NCBI GenBank assembly: GCA_937929805.1
Contig: CALFUT010000014.1
Location: forward strand, 1 to 40,334
Direction of reading: 5' to 3'
Length of the DNA stretch: 40,334 nt
From: an uncultured Pirellulaceae bacterium
GTDB taxonomy: Bacteria > Planctomycetota > Planctomycetia > Pirellulales > Pirellulaceae
The position numbers and the translations under genes are program-made. The notes beneath the pieces are model-generated. The model had not been told where the DNA came from and did no database searches. It saw only the letters and a program-made list of their open reading frames with translations. Each line of letters begins with the position of its first letter. Position 1 is the stretch's first letter. Shown piece by piece: positions 8,961 through 18,256 of this stretch.

Positions 8961-9000
8961 ACTATTAAGCAACTTCAAAACTAACACGTCGAGCTTGTAA

Positions 9001-10164
9001 CTACAACTCATTCGATCGCCCAAGGTTGGCGATCAGAACAAACGCGTCGCCAAGAACATCCACCGCCCTGTCCGCGTTCAAGTCACCCACGCCATAGCTG
9101 TACGGTCCTGCGGAGCCCAAGTTGGCGATCAAGGTGAACGCATCCCCCAGCACATCGACTTGTCCGTCTAAATCGATGTCTCCGGGGAACGTGCCGGTTA
9201 AGCCGTTCGATGTCTGCACAAAATTTTCGATGTGAAGATTCATGTCATTCAGATCGATGTCGTTGTCCAGATCGAGATCCAACTGCGAGTCAAACGACGC
9301 CGGTTGCCCAAGATTGCCTGAGTAGAAATCGATATCCAAAACGTCCACCACGCCGTCACGGTTAAAATCGCCGACCAATCCGGGAACCGTGGACAACGCC
9401 AAGTAGATGTGCGATCCAGTATTTGGGCTGGATCGGGTTGGACTGTTCTGCGTGCCAACAAACGAGATCTCAATCCGGCCAAGCTGCACGTTGCCCGGCG
9501 ATCGCAAAATCGAGTACGAACGGTTGTAGTTAATGTTGTTAACCGCGTCCAAGGAAATTGAGTCGGCACTGAACACAGTGACCGGCACTGGTGCCACGAT
9601 CTCGCTAAATGCTCCGCCCGTGTCGCGGTACGTCGAAAGATCGCCCTCAGAAATCAACTGCCACTGATTCATGTCGATCAACTGTCCCGCCGCGTCGAAC
9701 GCCGTCACGGTCACCGAGTCGGACCTGTCCACATCCGTCACAAACAGATCCAGCGGGAAATCTACCGGCGCGTCAAACGCGTAAGTGAACACGCTGGTTC
9801 CGTCAGCCGACATCTGCTGAATCAAAGGGAGCCGGCTTCCGTACGTTTGCACCAGAAATTCGTTGTCATAAGTCCGTGGATTTTCTGGAGCAGCCGGCGC
9901 TACAAAGGTCTGCGTATTTCGAGCCGTCCGCTGCGAAGAACCAACTCCGTCCTCATGCAAGGTGACATCGTCCGAGTCAAACGATACCGTGATCCCAACG
10001 TCGACGCCTGCCCAGTTTGAGTTCAAAACGTGGTCGCCATAAGTTTGATTCTGGTTGGGATATTCGACAAAAAGCTGAGCCAGAGATTCGTCGGCCCGCC
10101 CATGCCAGAACGCGAACAGCCCACAAAAAACGACCACCACTGACTTCAAGCGAAACTGAGACAT
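9001..10164 (-). CDS. Secreted protein with two dockerin-like domains
   Basis: 387 residues from the ATG at 10164, chosen because AAGGAGA lies five bases upstream and because a signal peptide follows at once (MSQFRLKSVVVVFCGLFAF, cleavage near ADESLAQ). The open frame to 10329 is ignored. Residues about 40-260 form a beta-rich domain (VGITVSFDSDD, FPLDLFVTDVDRSDSVTV) with no family I recognise. The C-terminal part has two dockerin-like modules, each with two calcium loops: DFNRDGVVD and DLDNDIDLND (about 265-316), then DIDLDGQVD and DLNADRAVD (about 328-387). The last module repeats VDVLGDAF..LIANLG twice, the same wording as in the 702-residue protein encoded at 6251. Probably extracellular; the function of the upstream domain is unknown. 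Confidence 0.82.
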   Translation of the reverse strand: MSQFRLKSVVVVFCGLFAFWHGRADESLAQLFVEYPNQNQTYGDHVLNSNWAGVDVGITVSFDSDDVTLHEDGVGSSQRTARNTQTFVAPAAPENPRTYDNEFLVQTYGSRLPLIQQMSADGTSVFTYAFDAPVDFPLDLFVTDVDRSDSVTVTAFDAAGQLIDMNQWQLISEGDLSTYRDTGGAFSEIVAPVPVTVFSADSISLDAVNNINYNRSYSILRSPGNVQLGRIEISFVGTQNSPTRSSPNTGSHIYLALSTVPGLVGDFNRDGVVDVLDIDFYSGNLGQPASFDSQLDLDLDNDIDLNDMNLHIENFVQTSNGLTGTFPGDIDLDGQVDVLGDAFTLIANLGSAGPYSYGVGDLNADRAVDVLGDAFVLIANLGRSNEL

Positions 10165-10168
10165 AACG

Positions 10169-10175
10169 TCTCCTT
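10169..10175 (-). promoter_or_regulatory. Ribosome-binding site deciding the start of the dockerin protein gene
   Basis: On the minus strand this reads AAGGAGA, four bases before the ATG at 10164. It is the clearest Shine-Dalgarno site in the window and rejects the longer frame that begins at 10329. Confidence 0.8.
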
Positions 10176-10383
10176 GGAAGAAATTGTGAACAAAACGCTG
10201 TTCAACATCTTCCAACACCCTAACGGGGAGACCGACACGAAGCAAACCGATTCCACGTTTTAAGCATCTTTCGCGAAAGGTTTGGGTCGAACACGTGATG
10301 GCTGGCAACTGCGGCACGTAGATCGACAAGCCCCGCGTGTATCGTTCCAGCGGCAGGCTTTATTCAAAAACATTTCCAAGTGA

Positions 10384-10635
10384 CATTCGGGCCGAAGGCC
10401 CAGACCCATGTAAGCCCAAGGCAACGCCTTGGGAAAGCCGCCAAATATAGTCGGGCCGAAGGTCCAGTGTTAACCGATGGCCCGGTCCCAAATTAGAGCT
10501 GGGCCTTCGGCCCGACCGGTAGATAGGGGATACCAATCCCCGGGCGTTGCCCGGGGCTAACATAACGTTGGACCTTCGGCCCGCTAAAACGTTCAAGTCA
10601 AAGCGTTCAAGTCAAAACTAGACCTTCGATCCGTT
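10384..10635. repeat. REP-like palindrome array (GGGCCGAAGGCCC family)
   Basis: Two kinds of hairpin alternate. Kind A is GGGCCGAAGGCCC: 10389-10401, a variant at 10453-10465, its reverse complement at 10501-10513, and variants at 10570-10582 and about 10622-10633. Kind B has eight-base arms: CCCAAGGC-AAC-GCCTTGGG at 10415-10433 and CCCCGGGC-GTT-GCCCGGGG at 10538-10556. The order A-B-A' is followed by a second A-B-A in the opposite orientation, so the array is itself an inverted pair. It fills the gap between two minus-strand genes. No transposase lies nearby. Confidence 0.85.
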
Positions 10636-10659
10636 TAGTAATCCGAAAACCGCATTGCT

Positions 10660-11676
10660 TCACTTGGACAGCTGCTTCATCATCTGCAGCATTAAGCCGG
10701 TCGTGCCACCCTTTAGCGGACTTTCGCCGGCCTTCGTCAGATCCCAAGCATCGATCCAAACGTGCCGATCGGGCCTCAACCCCAAGTCATTGGCCATTCG
10801 TTTTTCGAAGTCTGGCATGTGTGCGGCTCCATAGAAAATTCCGATCTTCTTTTTTCCCGCCACGATCTGACGCTGAAGCACTTTCATGGCCGCCGCGTTT
10901 CGATCGACAACCAGCAACTGATTCAACGTATCGCCAAGACCTTCTTCCATCACGCCGGACGTTTCGAATTGCTGGGCCATCATCTTTTTCAATTCCAACG
11001 GATTGTCCAACATGTCCATCAAGTCCGCCGTCGTCATTTGAGCCACTCCGTTTTCGCCCGCCGATTTCGCCAGCTTGTTTTGCTTTCGAATCATTTCTGC
11101 AAAAGCGGTCAAGCCTACGGTCAACGCGTTGTCACCTCGCTCGGCCATCTTCTGTCCCATTTCCGTCGGCGAGAGATCCGCATGAACAAAATGAGGTTTC
11201 TGGTAATCGATTTTCTCCAGCTGCGATTCAAGGCCCAGCGTTGATTTGGCTTGGCCTTGCATCCACGAGATCAAATCGAGCGGACTTCCGGTTGATTCTT
11301 TTTTTCCGCCGGCCGGCACACGAGTCCCTTGAGGGGCAACCAGTTCGTACAGGACCACATCATAAAGATCGAACTGCTTGTTCAACTTCTGATAATAGTC
11401 ACCCTCGCCGATATGAACGGCTCCAATCAAGTCAACGATCACATCGCCTTGATCCGGTTTGTAACGAGCGATCGAGGTTTGCATCGCGATCGGTTCGCCG
11501 TTGGTGTCTTTCCGAATTCGCAAAAACTTTGACTCTTGCTTGATCTCAACCGCCACGGCGGGTGGTTCGGCTTCGGCCGTCACTTGAGACCAACCGGGCG
11601 TCGCCTGAGCGGTAACCAGCGAACAAGCCAGCAGCCACAATAGAGAAGGAGGACAAGCTTTGCTTGAAGTAATCAT
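10660..11676 (-). CDS. Secreted TraB/TIKI-like (GumN-related) protein
   Basis: 338 residues with a signal peptide (SLLWLLACSLVTAQA, cleavage near residue 24-30). The TraB/TIKI fold is suggested by the paired histidine motifs: DLIGAVHIGEGDYY (about residues 82-95) followed by YDVVLYELV, and near the C-terminus KKIGIFYGAAHMPDFEKRM. In the eukaryotic TIKI branch these residues form a metalloprotease site; in bacteria the role is not established. The middle is helical (KPHFVHADLSPTEMGQKMAE, then a Met-rich stretch). Probably periplasmic. It is separated from its downstream neighbour by the REP array, so no operon is implied. Confidence 0.8.
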   Translation of the reverse strand: MITSSKACPPSLLWLLACSLVTAQATPGWSQVTAEAEPPAVAVEIKQESKFLRIRKDTNGEPIAMQTSIARYKPDQGDVIVDLIGAVHIGEGDYYQKLNKQFDLYDVVLYELVAPQGTRVPAGGKKESTGSPLDLISWMQGQAKSTLGLESQLEKIDYQKPHFVHADLSPTEMGQKMAERGDNALTVGLTAFAEMIRKQNKLAKSAGENGVAQMTTADLMDMLDNPLELKKMMAQQFETSGVMEEGLGDTLNQLLVVDRNAAAMKVLQRQIVAGKKKIGIFYGAAHMPDFEKRMANDLGLRPDRHVWIDAWDLTKAGESPLKGGTTGLMLQMMKQLSK

Positions 11677-12211
11677 TTAAACATTCCGATCGTTTGATAT
11701 TCAATTCGAACAGACGCCCATTCGTTTGGCCGAGGTCGTTCTTGCCATGAATTTTGGGTCTTCAGGGAATCTAGTGGTTGTCAGTTGTGTGACCGACACT
11801 CGTTTGACGACACGCCGCAGGCGACCACGTTTCAAGGTTCCAAACGCCACCGCCTCCGGCTAATCGTCAAACGATGATGCTGGAGACTGAGCCGATGGGT
11901 CGACTCAATCAATCCACGGACCAAAGTTTTTCGGTCTGGCGATCGATCACTCATCAAAATACACGAAGAACCTGAATTCCTGCCGAGCAAGTCTGCACTA
12001 ATTATCAACCATTTTCGCGTTAAATCAAAGTCATTGCGGTTTTCGTCTCTGATTGTGCATCACTTCGCCGGTCGACACTCGGGCTGGTTGCGAGTTTCTT
12101 GACAAACGTTTACGTTCAGAAGCTAAGTTTTGATTGACGGCGTTGTTGTAACCGAGCTGCCAACGGTACCTTGCCAAGCATTTTTGACGTTTACCAATAA
12201 GTTGTTTAGCC
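11677..12211. other. Intergenic gap with a long-range inverted repeat
   Basis: 535 bases between divergent genes without a credible coding frame. It contains the inverted repeat CGTTTGACGA (11801-11810) and TCGTCAAACG (11864-11873); inside it GCCGCAGGCG and CGCCTCCGGC are also partly complementary. Promoters for both flanking genes must be here; none is clear enough to mark. Confidence 0.5.
11801..11873. repeat. Inverted repeat, possible dispersed palindromic element
   Basis: Ten-base perfect outer arms (CGTTTGACGA and TCGTCAAACG) enclose 53 bases, with weaker inner complementarity between GCCGCAGGCG and CGCCTCCGGC. It resembles other short palindromes of the window in organisation but not in sequence. 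No T-run follows, so a terminator is unlikely. Confidence 0.5.
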
Positions 12212-12583
12212 ATGCCAGCGAAAAATGTTTTAGGCACCGATTTGCAGCCATGCTGTATGGATCCCGTGACGGGTTTTTATCGTGACGGATACTGCAACAC
12301 GGGTGCCGGCGACCACGGAGCCCATACCGTGTGTGCAGAAATGACGGCTGAGTTTCTGGAGTTCAGTGCGCGTGCGGGAAACGACCTATCAACACCGATG
12401 CCCGAATATGAATTTCCGGGGCTCAAGCCCGGCGACCGTTGGTGCTTGTGCGTGACGCGTTGGACCGAAGCACTCGCGGCGGGCAAGGCTCCGCAAGTTG
12501 TGCTGAATTCGACTCACATGTCGGCGATCGAGTTCGCATCGCTGGATGATTTGAAGGCGTACGCAGTCGATCTGGACGATTGA
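12212..12583 (+). CDS. DUF2237 family protein
   Basis: 123 residues, full length for DUF2237 (COG3651). Recognised from NVLGTDLQPC near the start, GFYRDGYCNTGAGDHGAHTVCA (spanning about residues 21-42), FLEFSARAGNDLSTP, FPGLKPGDRWCLC and APQVVLNSTHMSAI towards the end. It is Cys- and His-containing and has no signal peptide; a cytoplasmic location is likely. The biochemical function of this family is not known to me. The ATG at 12212 lacks a strong ribosome-binding site. The ROK kinase gene follows after 201 bases on the same strand. Confidence 0.9.
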   Translation: MPAKNVLGTDLQPCCMDPVTGFYRDGYCNTGAGDHGAHTVCAEMTAEFLEFSARAGNDLSTPMPEYEFPGLKPGDRWCLCVTRWTEALAAGKAPQVVLNSTHMSAIEFASLDDLKAYAVDLDD

Positions 12584-12784
12584 GGCAGAAGGTAAGTTTA
12601 AACCTACCGACCATGAGGCTGAAACTTCGACAGATTCTCTCTGGATGCCGGTCGGTTTCATTCTGCCACTTGCCTCACACCAGAAACTTACGTTCCATCT
12701 CTCCAAATCTGCTCTGGAGCAGAATCTGCCGCGTGAAGTACAATGTCGCTTTGATTTTTCCTCAATCTCAGCTCGCTCGCGCTC

Positions 12785-13801
12785 ATGGCAGACTCCTCGA
12801 ATCCAAGTTTTCAAAAGCCGCTTTACGCAGGTGTCGATGTCGGCGGGACGAATATCAAAGTGGGCGTCGTCGATGACAACGGAGTCGTCGTGGATCACTG
12901 CAAGTTCCCGACTCCCAAAAATAGCTCGGATGGTGGCTTTGACGGAGCCGTCGAGTTGATGGATCGGTTGCTCCAGAAGAATGGTTTCGATCAGGATGAC
13001 GTCGCGGCGGTTGGGCTCGGGACGCCCGGCCCGTTGGATCTGAAGAATGGAATCCTAACGACTCCTGTAAACATGCCCGGCTGGCGAGACGTACCGGTTC
13101 GCCAAATGCTGGCGGACGCGACAGGGAAACCCGTCACTTATTCAAATGATGCCGGAGCTGCTGCATTCGGTGAATACTGGGTTGGCGGGGGCCGCGATTA
13201 CGAAAGCATGGTCCTGCTGACGCTTGGGACGGGCGTCGGAGGCGGCATTATCTACAACGGCATGTCGATCGATGGGGCTCAAGGGTTGGGTTCGGAAGTC
13301 GGACACATGATCATCGACAATTCCGATGAAGCCCGCATGTGCAATTGCGGAATCGCGGGGCACTTGGAGGCGTACACAAGTGCCACCGGCGTCGTGAACC
13401 GAACCACCGAACTGCTTCCAAATTATCCTGACAGCAAGCTGATGGATTTGATCGGCGAAACGTCAGCGCTCTCGGCGTTGATGGTATCCAACGCCGCAGA
13501 CGCAGGCGACGAGTTGGCAATCCGAATCGTTGACGAAACGGCAGATTACCTTGCACGCGGGATCGCGATTCTGGCTCACGTAATCAACCCTGAGGCATTC
13601 GTTCTGGGTGGAGCCATGAACTTTGGTGGCACCAAATCAAAGATGGGGCGGCGATTTCTTAATGAAACGGTGGCCAAAGCCCGTCGCTTAGTCTTCCCTG
13701 ACGCGGCCAAGCATCTGACCGTCGATTTTGCAAAACTGGAAGGCGATGCCGGTTTCATCGGAGCCGCCGGGTTAGCGCGTGAAAGCCATCGCAAAGCTTG
13801 A
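12785..13801 (+). CDS. ROK family sugar kinase (glucokinase-like)
   Basis: 338 residues. ROK kinases phosphorylate glucose or another hexose at the 6-position using ATP. Visible motifs: the first phosphate loop GVDVGGTNIKVGVVD (about residues 16-30), the second loop LTLGTGVGGGIIYNG, the sugar site YSNDAGAAAFGEYW, the ROK zinc motif CNCGIAGHLEAYTSATG, and ARGIAILAHVINPEAFVLGG. In the zinc motif two cysteines are seen where many members have three, with the usual GH before them partly kept (EVGHMII). Length fits glucokinase-type ROK proteins rather than repressors, because no helix-turn-helix is present. The exact sugar cannot be told. lepA follows after 115 bases. Confidence 0.9.
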   Translation: MADSSNPSFQKPLYAGVDVGGTNIKVGVVDDNGVVVDHCKFPTPKNSSDGGFDGAVELMDRLLQKNGFDQDDVAAVGLGTPGPLDLKNGILTTPVNMPGWRDVPVRQMLADATGKPVTYSNDAGAAAFGEYWVGGGRDYESMVLLTLGTGVGGGIIYNGMSIDGAQGLGSEVGHMIIDNSDEARMCNCGIAGHLEAYTSATGVVNRTTELLPNYPDSKLMDLIGETSALSALMVSNAADAGDELAIRIVDETADYLARGIAILAHVINPEAFVLGGAMNFGGTKSKMGRRFLNETVAKARRLVFPDAAKHLTVDFAKLEGDAGFIGAAGLARESHRKA

Positions 13802-13916
13802 AACGGGCGTTGCTGCATTCCGCTGTCCCATTCCGCTGTCCCACTCCACTTCCATCATTCTGCTGCCTCCAGCGTAGCGTTGAATTCCACCTTTTTTGAT
13901 TGACAGACGATCTCAC

Positions 13917-15734
13917 ATGGCTCGCACTCCGACCGAGAACATCCGCAACTTTTGCATCATTGCTCATATCGATCACGGCAAGAGCACACTGGCTGATCGC
14001 TTGCTAGAGCACACCGGCACCATCACGACTCGCGAAATGCAAGACCAAGTTCTGGACGACATGGAACTGGAACGTCAACGTGGGATCACGATCAAAGCCC
14101 GTGCGGTCGCGATGCCGGTCAAAGTAAATGGAAAAACGTACGAGCTGAATCTGATTGACACGCCCGGACACGTCGATTTTCAGTATGAGGTCTCGCGGTC
14201 GCTGATGTGTTGCGAAGGGGCCCTGCTATTGGCCGACGCGTTCCAAGGCGTCGAGGCACAAACGGTGGCGACGGGGTACGCGGCGATCGAACATGATTTG
14301 AACATCATCCCGGTGATCAACAAAATTGATCTACAGTATCAGCGAGCCGACGAAGTGGCTCGCGAGATGGAGCAATCGTTAGGTGTGGATGCGGACGAGT
14401 GTGTTCGTGTCAGCGCTAAGTCGGGCATCAATATCGATCAGCTACTCGAAGCCATTATCGATCGAATTCCTGCTCCGACGGGCGACGATAAAGCGGCCTT
14501 GCAGGCGATGGTTTTTGATTCTCATTATGACGAATTCCGTGGCGCGATCACCTACGTGCGAATCATGGAAGGAACCGTTAAAAAAGGCGACAAAGTTCAG
14601 TTCATGCGTTCCGGGACGACTCATGAAGTGGTTGAACTTGGCCAGTTCCGGCCTCAACAGACTCCCTGCGGGGCTCTGTTCCCTGGACAAGTTGGCTACT
14701 TAGTCTGCAACATCAAATCGCTCGAACAAGTGAACTGCGGTGACACGATCACGACCGTTTCTAAGCCCGCATCTGAGCCTCTGCCCGGTTACCATGAACC
14801 AAAACGCATGGTGTATTGCGGTCTGTACCCGTCGGACGGGCAAGATTTTAAGGAACTGCGCGAGGCCCTTGGGAAACTTGCGATCAACGATCCAAGTTTT
14901 GAATTCATTCCCGAATCAAGCGATGCTCTAGGATTTGGTTTTCGTTGTGGTTTTCTGGGCATGCTGCACATGGAGGTCGTGCAACAGCGACTTGAACAAG
15001 AATCGGATGTGGATCTGGTTCAGACTGCTCCAAACGTGACTTACGAAGTCATCACCAAACGGGGCGAAACGCTTGAAATCCATCGCCCCCAAGAAGTTCC
15101 CGATTCGGGCGAGATCGAAGAGTTTCGGCAGCCGATCGTACGAGTCAACTTGATTCAGCCAGAAGAATATGTCGGTGCCGTGATCAAGCTGTGCCAAGAA
15201 CGACGTGGGATCCAGCAGAATACAGAATACCTTTCGGCCACCCGAGTCATGCTGTCTTATGATCTGCCGCTGGCGGAAGTAATCTACGACATGCACGATC
15301 GCCTGAAAAGCGCGACTCGCGGGTACGGCACCATGGACTACGATGTCTTGGGTTACTTCCCGGCCGACTTGGTTCGCATGGATATCCTCGTCAACGGCAA
15401 CCGAGTCGATGCATTAAGCGTGATTTGCCACCGGGGCGATGCGGATCGGCGTGGCAGAGCGGTCGTCAAGAAGCTGAAAGAAGAAATCAATCAGCACATG
15501 TTTGAGGTCGCCGTCCAAGCCGCGATCGGCAGTCGCGTCATCGCTCGCGAGACTGTCCGCGCTCAACGAAAGAATGTCACGGCCAAGTGTTACGGTGGCG
15601 ACATCAGCCGCAAACGCAAGCTCCTGCAAAAGCAGAAAGCGGGAAAGAAACGCATGAAGTCCGTTGGGAACGTGGACATTCCTCAGAAAGCGTTCATGGC
15701 GATATTGGATACCGGTGAGTCAAACAAGAAGTAG
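13917..15734 (+). CDS. lepA: Elongation factor 4 (LepA), translational GTPase
   Basis: 605 residues from the ATG at 13917; the frame opens 21 bases earlier at a TTG, but the family begins at IRNFCIIAHIDHGKST. LepA binds ribosomes and affects elongation or initiation by back-translocation. Order of domains: G domain with AHIDHGKST (G1), RGITIKA (G2), DTPGHVDF (G3) and NKIDL (G4); domain II (MVFDSHYDEFRGAITYVRI); domains III and V (GFRCGFLGMLHMEVVQQRLE); and the LepA-specific C-terminus (DISRKRKLLQKQKAGKKRM). All key residues are present. It converges on the pilus operon with an 89-base gap. Confidence 0.98.
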   Translation: MARTPTENIRNFCIIAHIDHGKSTLADRLLEHTGTITTREMQDQVLDDMELERQRGITIKARAVAMPVKVNGKTYELNLIDTPGHVDFQYEVSRSLMCCEGALLLADAFQGVEAQTVATGYAAIEHDLNIIPVINKIDLQYQRADEVAREMEQSLGVDADECVRVSAKSGINIDQLLEAIIDRIPAPTGDDKAALQAMVFDSHYDEFRGAITYVRIMEGTVKKGDKVQFMRSGTTHEVVELGQFRPQQTPCGALFPGQVGYLVCNIKSLEQVNCGDTITTVSKPASEPLPGYHEPKRMVYCGLYPSDGQDFKELREALGKLAINDPSFEFIPESSDALGFGFRCGFLGMLHMEVVQQRLEQESDVDLVQTAPNVTYEVITKRGETLEIHRPQEVPDSGEIEEFRQPIVRVNLIQPEEYVGAVIKLCQERRGIQQNTEYLSATRVMLSYDLPLAEVIYDMHDRLKSATRGYGTMDYDVLGYFPADLVRMDILVNGNRVDALSVICHRGDADRRGRAVVKKLKEEINQHMFEVAVQAAIGSRVIARETVRAQRKNVTAKCYGGDISRKRKLLQKQKAGKKRMKSVGNVDIPQKAFMAILDTGESNKK

Positions 15735-15823
15735 CCGCCCTGCCCCGCCAACAACCGCCGCTGGACATGAATGCCCAAGTGCGGCAGATAGTTGGCATCT
15801 TTGAGTTGGCCACCACGCTCCAA

Positions 15824-18154
15824 TCAGCGGTCAAAACCGAAACGACCACCGCGTTCACGAGGGTTTCGCTTAGGCTCCTTCACCTCACCCACTTGCGCCG
15901 AGTCGTCGTGAATGAACAGCGAATGTCGGTACATTTTTTGATCCTCGAAATCGTTGTGGATCTCAAACTGACCGTCGGAACTCATGACAAGTGCTTCACC
16001 GGGCAACGAAGGAGGCATCAATTCTTTTGTCCGTCCGGTGTCCACCTCCTCGCCGCCTACGATGTCGACCATCACCATGCCGGTGTCAATCTTCTGCTGT
16101 TCTGCTTCATGGATTGTCCACGTGAGCGGGTTCAGCAGATGGGAATCCGCAACGTAGCTCAGCAAGTCTCCTCGCCGTACTTGTTGCTTGGTTGGCACCA
16201 ACGTTTTGTAGACGGTCGACCAGACGGAAACTGCCATGTCAATCATCGGCTCGCCATCGGGAACTTCAGTGGATCCAACTCGGTCCATTTTCGGCGGAAT
16301 CACATCTCCCGCAGCCACCTCAGCCCGAGCCCCCTTTGAGATCGTGACGGTGACTGGCTCGCTCCACTTGGTCGGGCGGGCGAACTGTAGCTCGTCCAAA
16401 TCAAACAACGCGTCGACGTCAATCTCAGCTCGACGCGGCACTTTGATTTCTTGGTACCGATCGTTTCCTTCGCCTTCACCATATGCTTCGGCGACGTAAT
16501 AGATGAATCGAGTCGCGTCATCCGGATCCTGTTCCTCACGAGCGCGTGCCAAGCGGGCGCGAGACTCTTTGCTTTTCATATTTGGGGTGATCGGAATCTT
16601 CGTGTAAACCTTTTCTGGTTTCTCATCAGCCGCCAGTCCTCCACGACCGGCGCGTCCGGATGAGCGGCCTCGGCTGGCCCCGCCTCGGGCGGATCGACCT
16701 CCATCACTGAAGTCTTCTTCCATGAAGGCGTCTTCCATGAAGTCGCCGTCAGAACCTCCGCCGCCTCCCCGTCCGCCGGAACGACCGCCACCGCGACGAG
16801 TCTCTTCGTCAGGCTCGTTATTCGGATCTGCCAGCCACAGCCGGACGCGATACTGATACGTTGCTCCGGGGGCGGTTTGCAGGTCAAAGAAACGCACCAG
16901 TTTGTGATCAGCGGTTGGCTCAAGTTCCTCCAACATGGCTTCGTAAGGCCGTTTGTCCGATCCGCGCCGCTGCGCGAGCGAACGCGACCGCGGGCCAGAT
17001 CTAGATCCCCGGCCGGATGAATTGCGTCTTGAAATGCCCGGCCCGACGCGACGTTCGACTTGGTTTTCGTCATCAGCCGATGCACTGAAAAGATCGCGAC
17101 CGCGAGTTGACGACCCGCCCTCGTCGTCGAAGCCTTGCCCATCTTCTTCAAGATCGGGGAACTCACGTTCGCTTACTTTTGGATGCAGCGAAAGGGGCTT
17201 GTAATCGACCATCGTCAATGGCGGGATGACTCCGGTCAAAATTTCATCGTAATTTTCTGGTGCGACAACTTCAGGAGCGGCAGCCGGATAGAGGCGCGTC
17301 TGTCCCTCGTGAACACGTTGAGAAATGTCCTCCCAATCTCCGGGCTTCCCGTCGACCACTTTGGCCCGTTCGATCTGAACATACTGATAGGTCGGTCGAT
17401 CTCGTTCTGGATAGTACCCGGCTCCAAACGCGAAACTAGCTTGGTAGTTGTTGTACTGCTTTTTAACATCGACCACGCCGGTGACTGCGACACCATCCAA
17501 CAAAAACGTTCGATCGTTTCTGGTCAGACGCGTGGCACCCGGACGAAGTCCAACGCTTTCATGGTGCTGTACCAGCGGCACATTTTCGCCAGGAATTTTG
17601 ATCTCTTCTTCTTCATCATCCTGCGTCCGCCGTTGCGGGCGACGAGTTTGCGGACGACGTCGATCGCGAGGGCGTTCGGTTTCTTCATCCTCCAAATCCG
17701 CCTGAGCAGCGAAGGGAAGTTTTTCCAACGGATCCTTGGTTCGACCGGAAGTTGCCAAGAAAATAGGCGAGGTGAACGGTGTCGCGATCAGATCCGTCAC
17801 CGGAAATAATTCCGGATCGCTACGAGGAGCCAACGACTTCACGGCGACACCCGTGATTCGTCTCTTGAACTCGGACGCGTCGATACCCTCGTCATTGATG
17901 ATGATCGGCAACGATTCGACGGCCATCCGGGAATCCGCGATTTGATTCCATGAATCGTCTGCGTTGATATACGTACCGGCCTGATCTGCCATCGTCTTTA
18001 ACTGCTGGGGCGTTGTCTCGTCAAAGACCTCAGTTTTGTACCCCGACCAGAAAAACCAACCCATCAGACCCAACGCCAACAGGATGATCAATTTCTCTGC
18101 ATGGTACAGAAAGAAACTCTGGATCGTCTGCTTATTAATCTTTGGAAGTTTCAT
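15824..18154 (-). CDS. Large membrane-anchored protein of the pilM-like operon, function unknown
   Basis: 776 residues. One N-terminal membrane segment (about residues 20-38, KLIILLALGLMGWFFW) puts most of the protein in the periplasm. The body contains beta-rich stretches (YQYVQIERAKVV; ATYQYRVRLWLADPNNEP at about 440-457) and several low-complexity segments rich in Arg, Ser, Gly and Asp (about 160-185, 370-395, 465-530). The C-terminal part (about 640-760) looks folded again. I recognise no family. It is the third gene after the PilM-PilN fusion and the PilO-like gene, 102 bases downstream of the latter, so it probably belongs to the same inner-membrane platform, perhaps in the position of PilP. 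That assignment is by position only. Confidence 0.7.
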   Translation of the reverse strand: MKLPKINKQTIQSFFLYHAEKLIILLALGLMGWFFWSGYKTEVFDETTPQQLKTMADQAGTYINADDSWNQIADSRMAVESLPIIINDEGIDASEFKRRITGVAVKSLAPRSDPELFPVTDLIATPFTSPIFLATSGRTKDPLEKLPFAAQADLEDEETERPRDRRRPQTRRPQRRTQDDEEEEIKIPGENVPLVQHHESVGLRPGATRLTRNDRTFLLDGVAVTGVVDVKKQYNNYQASFAFGAGYYPERDRPTYQYVQIERAKVVDGKPGDWEDISQRVHEGQTRLYPAAAPEVVAPENYDEILTGVIPPLTMVDYKPLSLHPKVSEREFPDLEEDGQGFDDEGGSSTRGRDLFSASADDENQVERRVGPGISRRNSSGRGSRSGPRSRSLAQRRGSDKRPYEAMLEELEPTADHKLVRFFDLQTAPGATYQYRVRLWLADPNNEPDEETRRGGGRSGGRGGGGGSDGDFMEDAFMEEDFSDGGRSARGGASRGRSSGRAGRGGLAADEKPEKVYTKIPITPNMKSKESRARLARAREEQDPDDATRFIYYVAEAYGEGEGNDRYQEIKVPRRAEIDVDALFDLDELQFARPTKWSEPVTVTISKGARAEVAAGDVIPPKMDRVGSTEVPDGEPMIDMAVSVWSTVYKTLVPTKQQVRRGDLLSYVADSHLLNPLTWTIHEAEQQKIDTGMVMVDIVGGEEVDTGRTKELMPPSLPGEALVMSSDGQFEIHNDFEDQKMYRHSLFIHDDSAQVGEVKEPKRNPRERGGRFGFDR

Positions 18155-18256
18155 GTCGTTTCTACCGTGATTAAACCGTTGCCCCGGTTTGTATTGTTTT
18201 TGTTTGGTCTCGACGCTGTGCGCGGATCATTCAGACCGCCTGCGAATTGAATTCAG

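Noticed and set aside
10165-10329. Upstream extension of the dockerin protein
   Set aside because: A strong AAGGAGA site and a signal peptide start at 10164; the extension would bury the signal peptide.
10384-10635. CRISPR array
   Set aside because: The repeats are short palindromes of two kinds in both orientations with irregular spacing, not direct repeats with regular spacers, and no cas gene is present.
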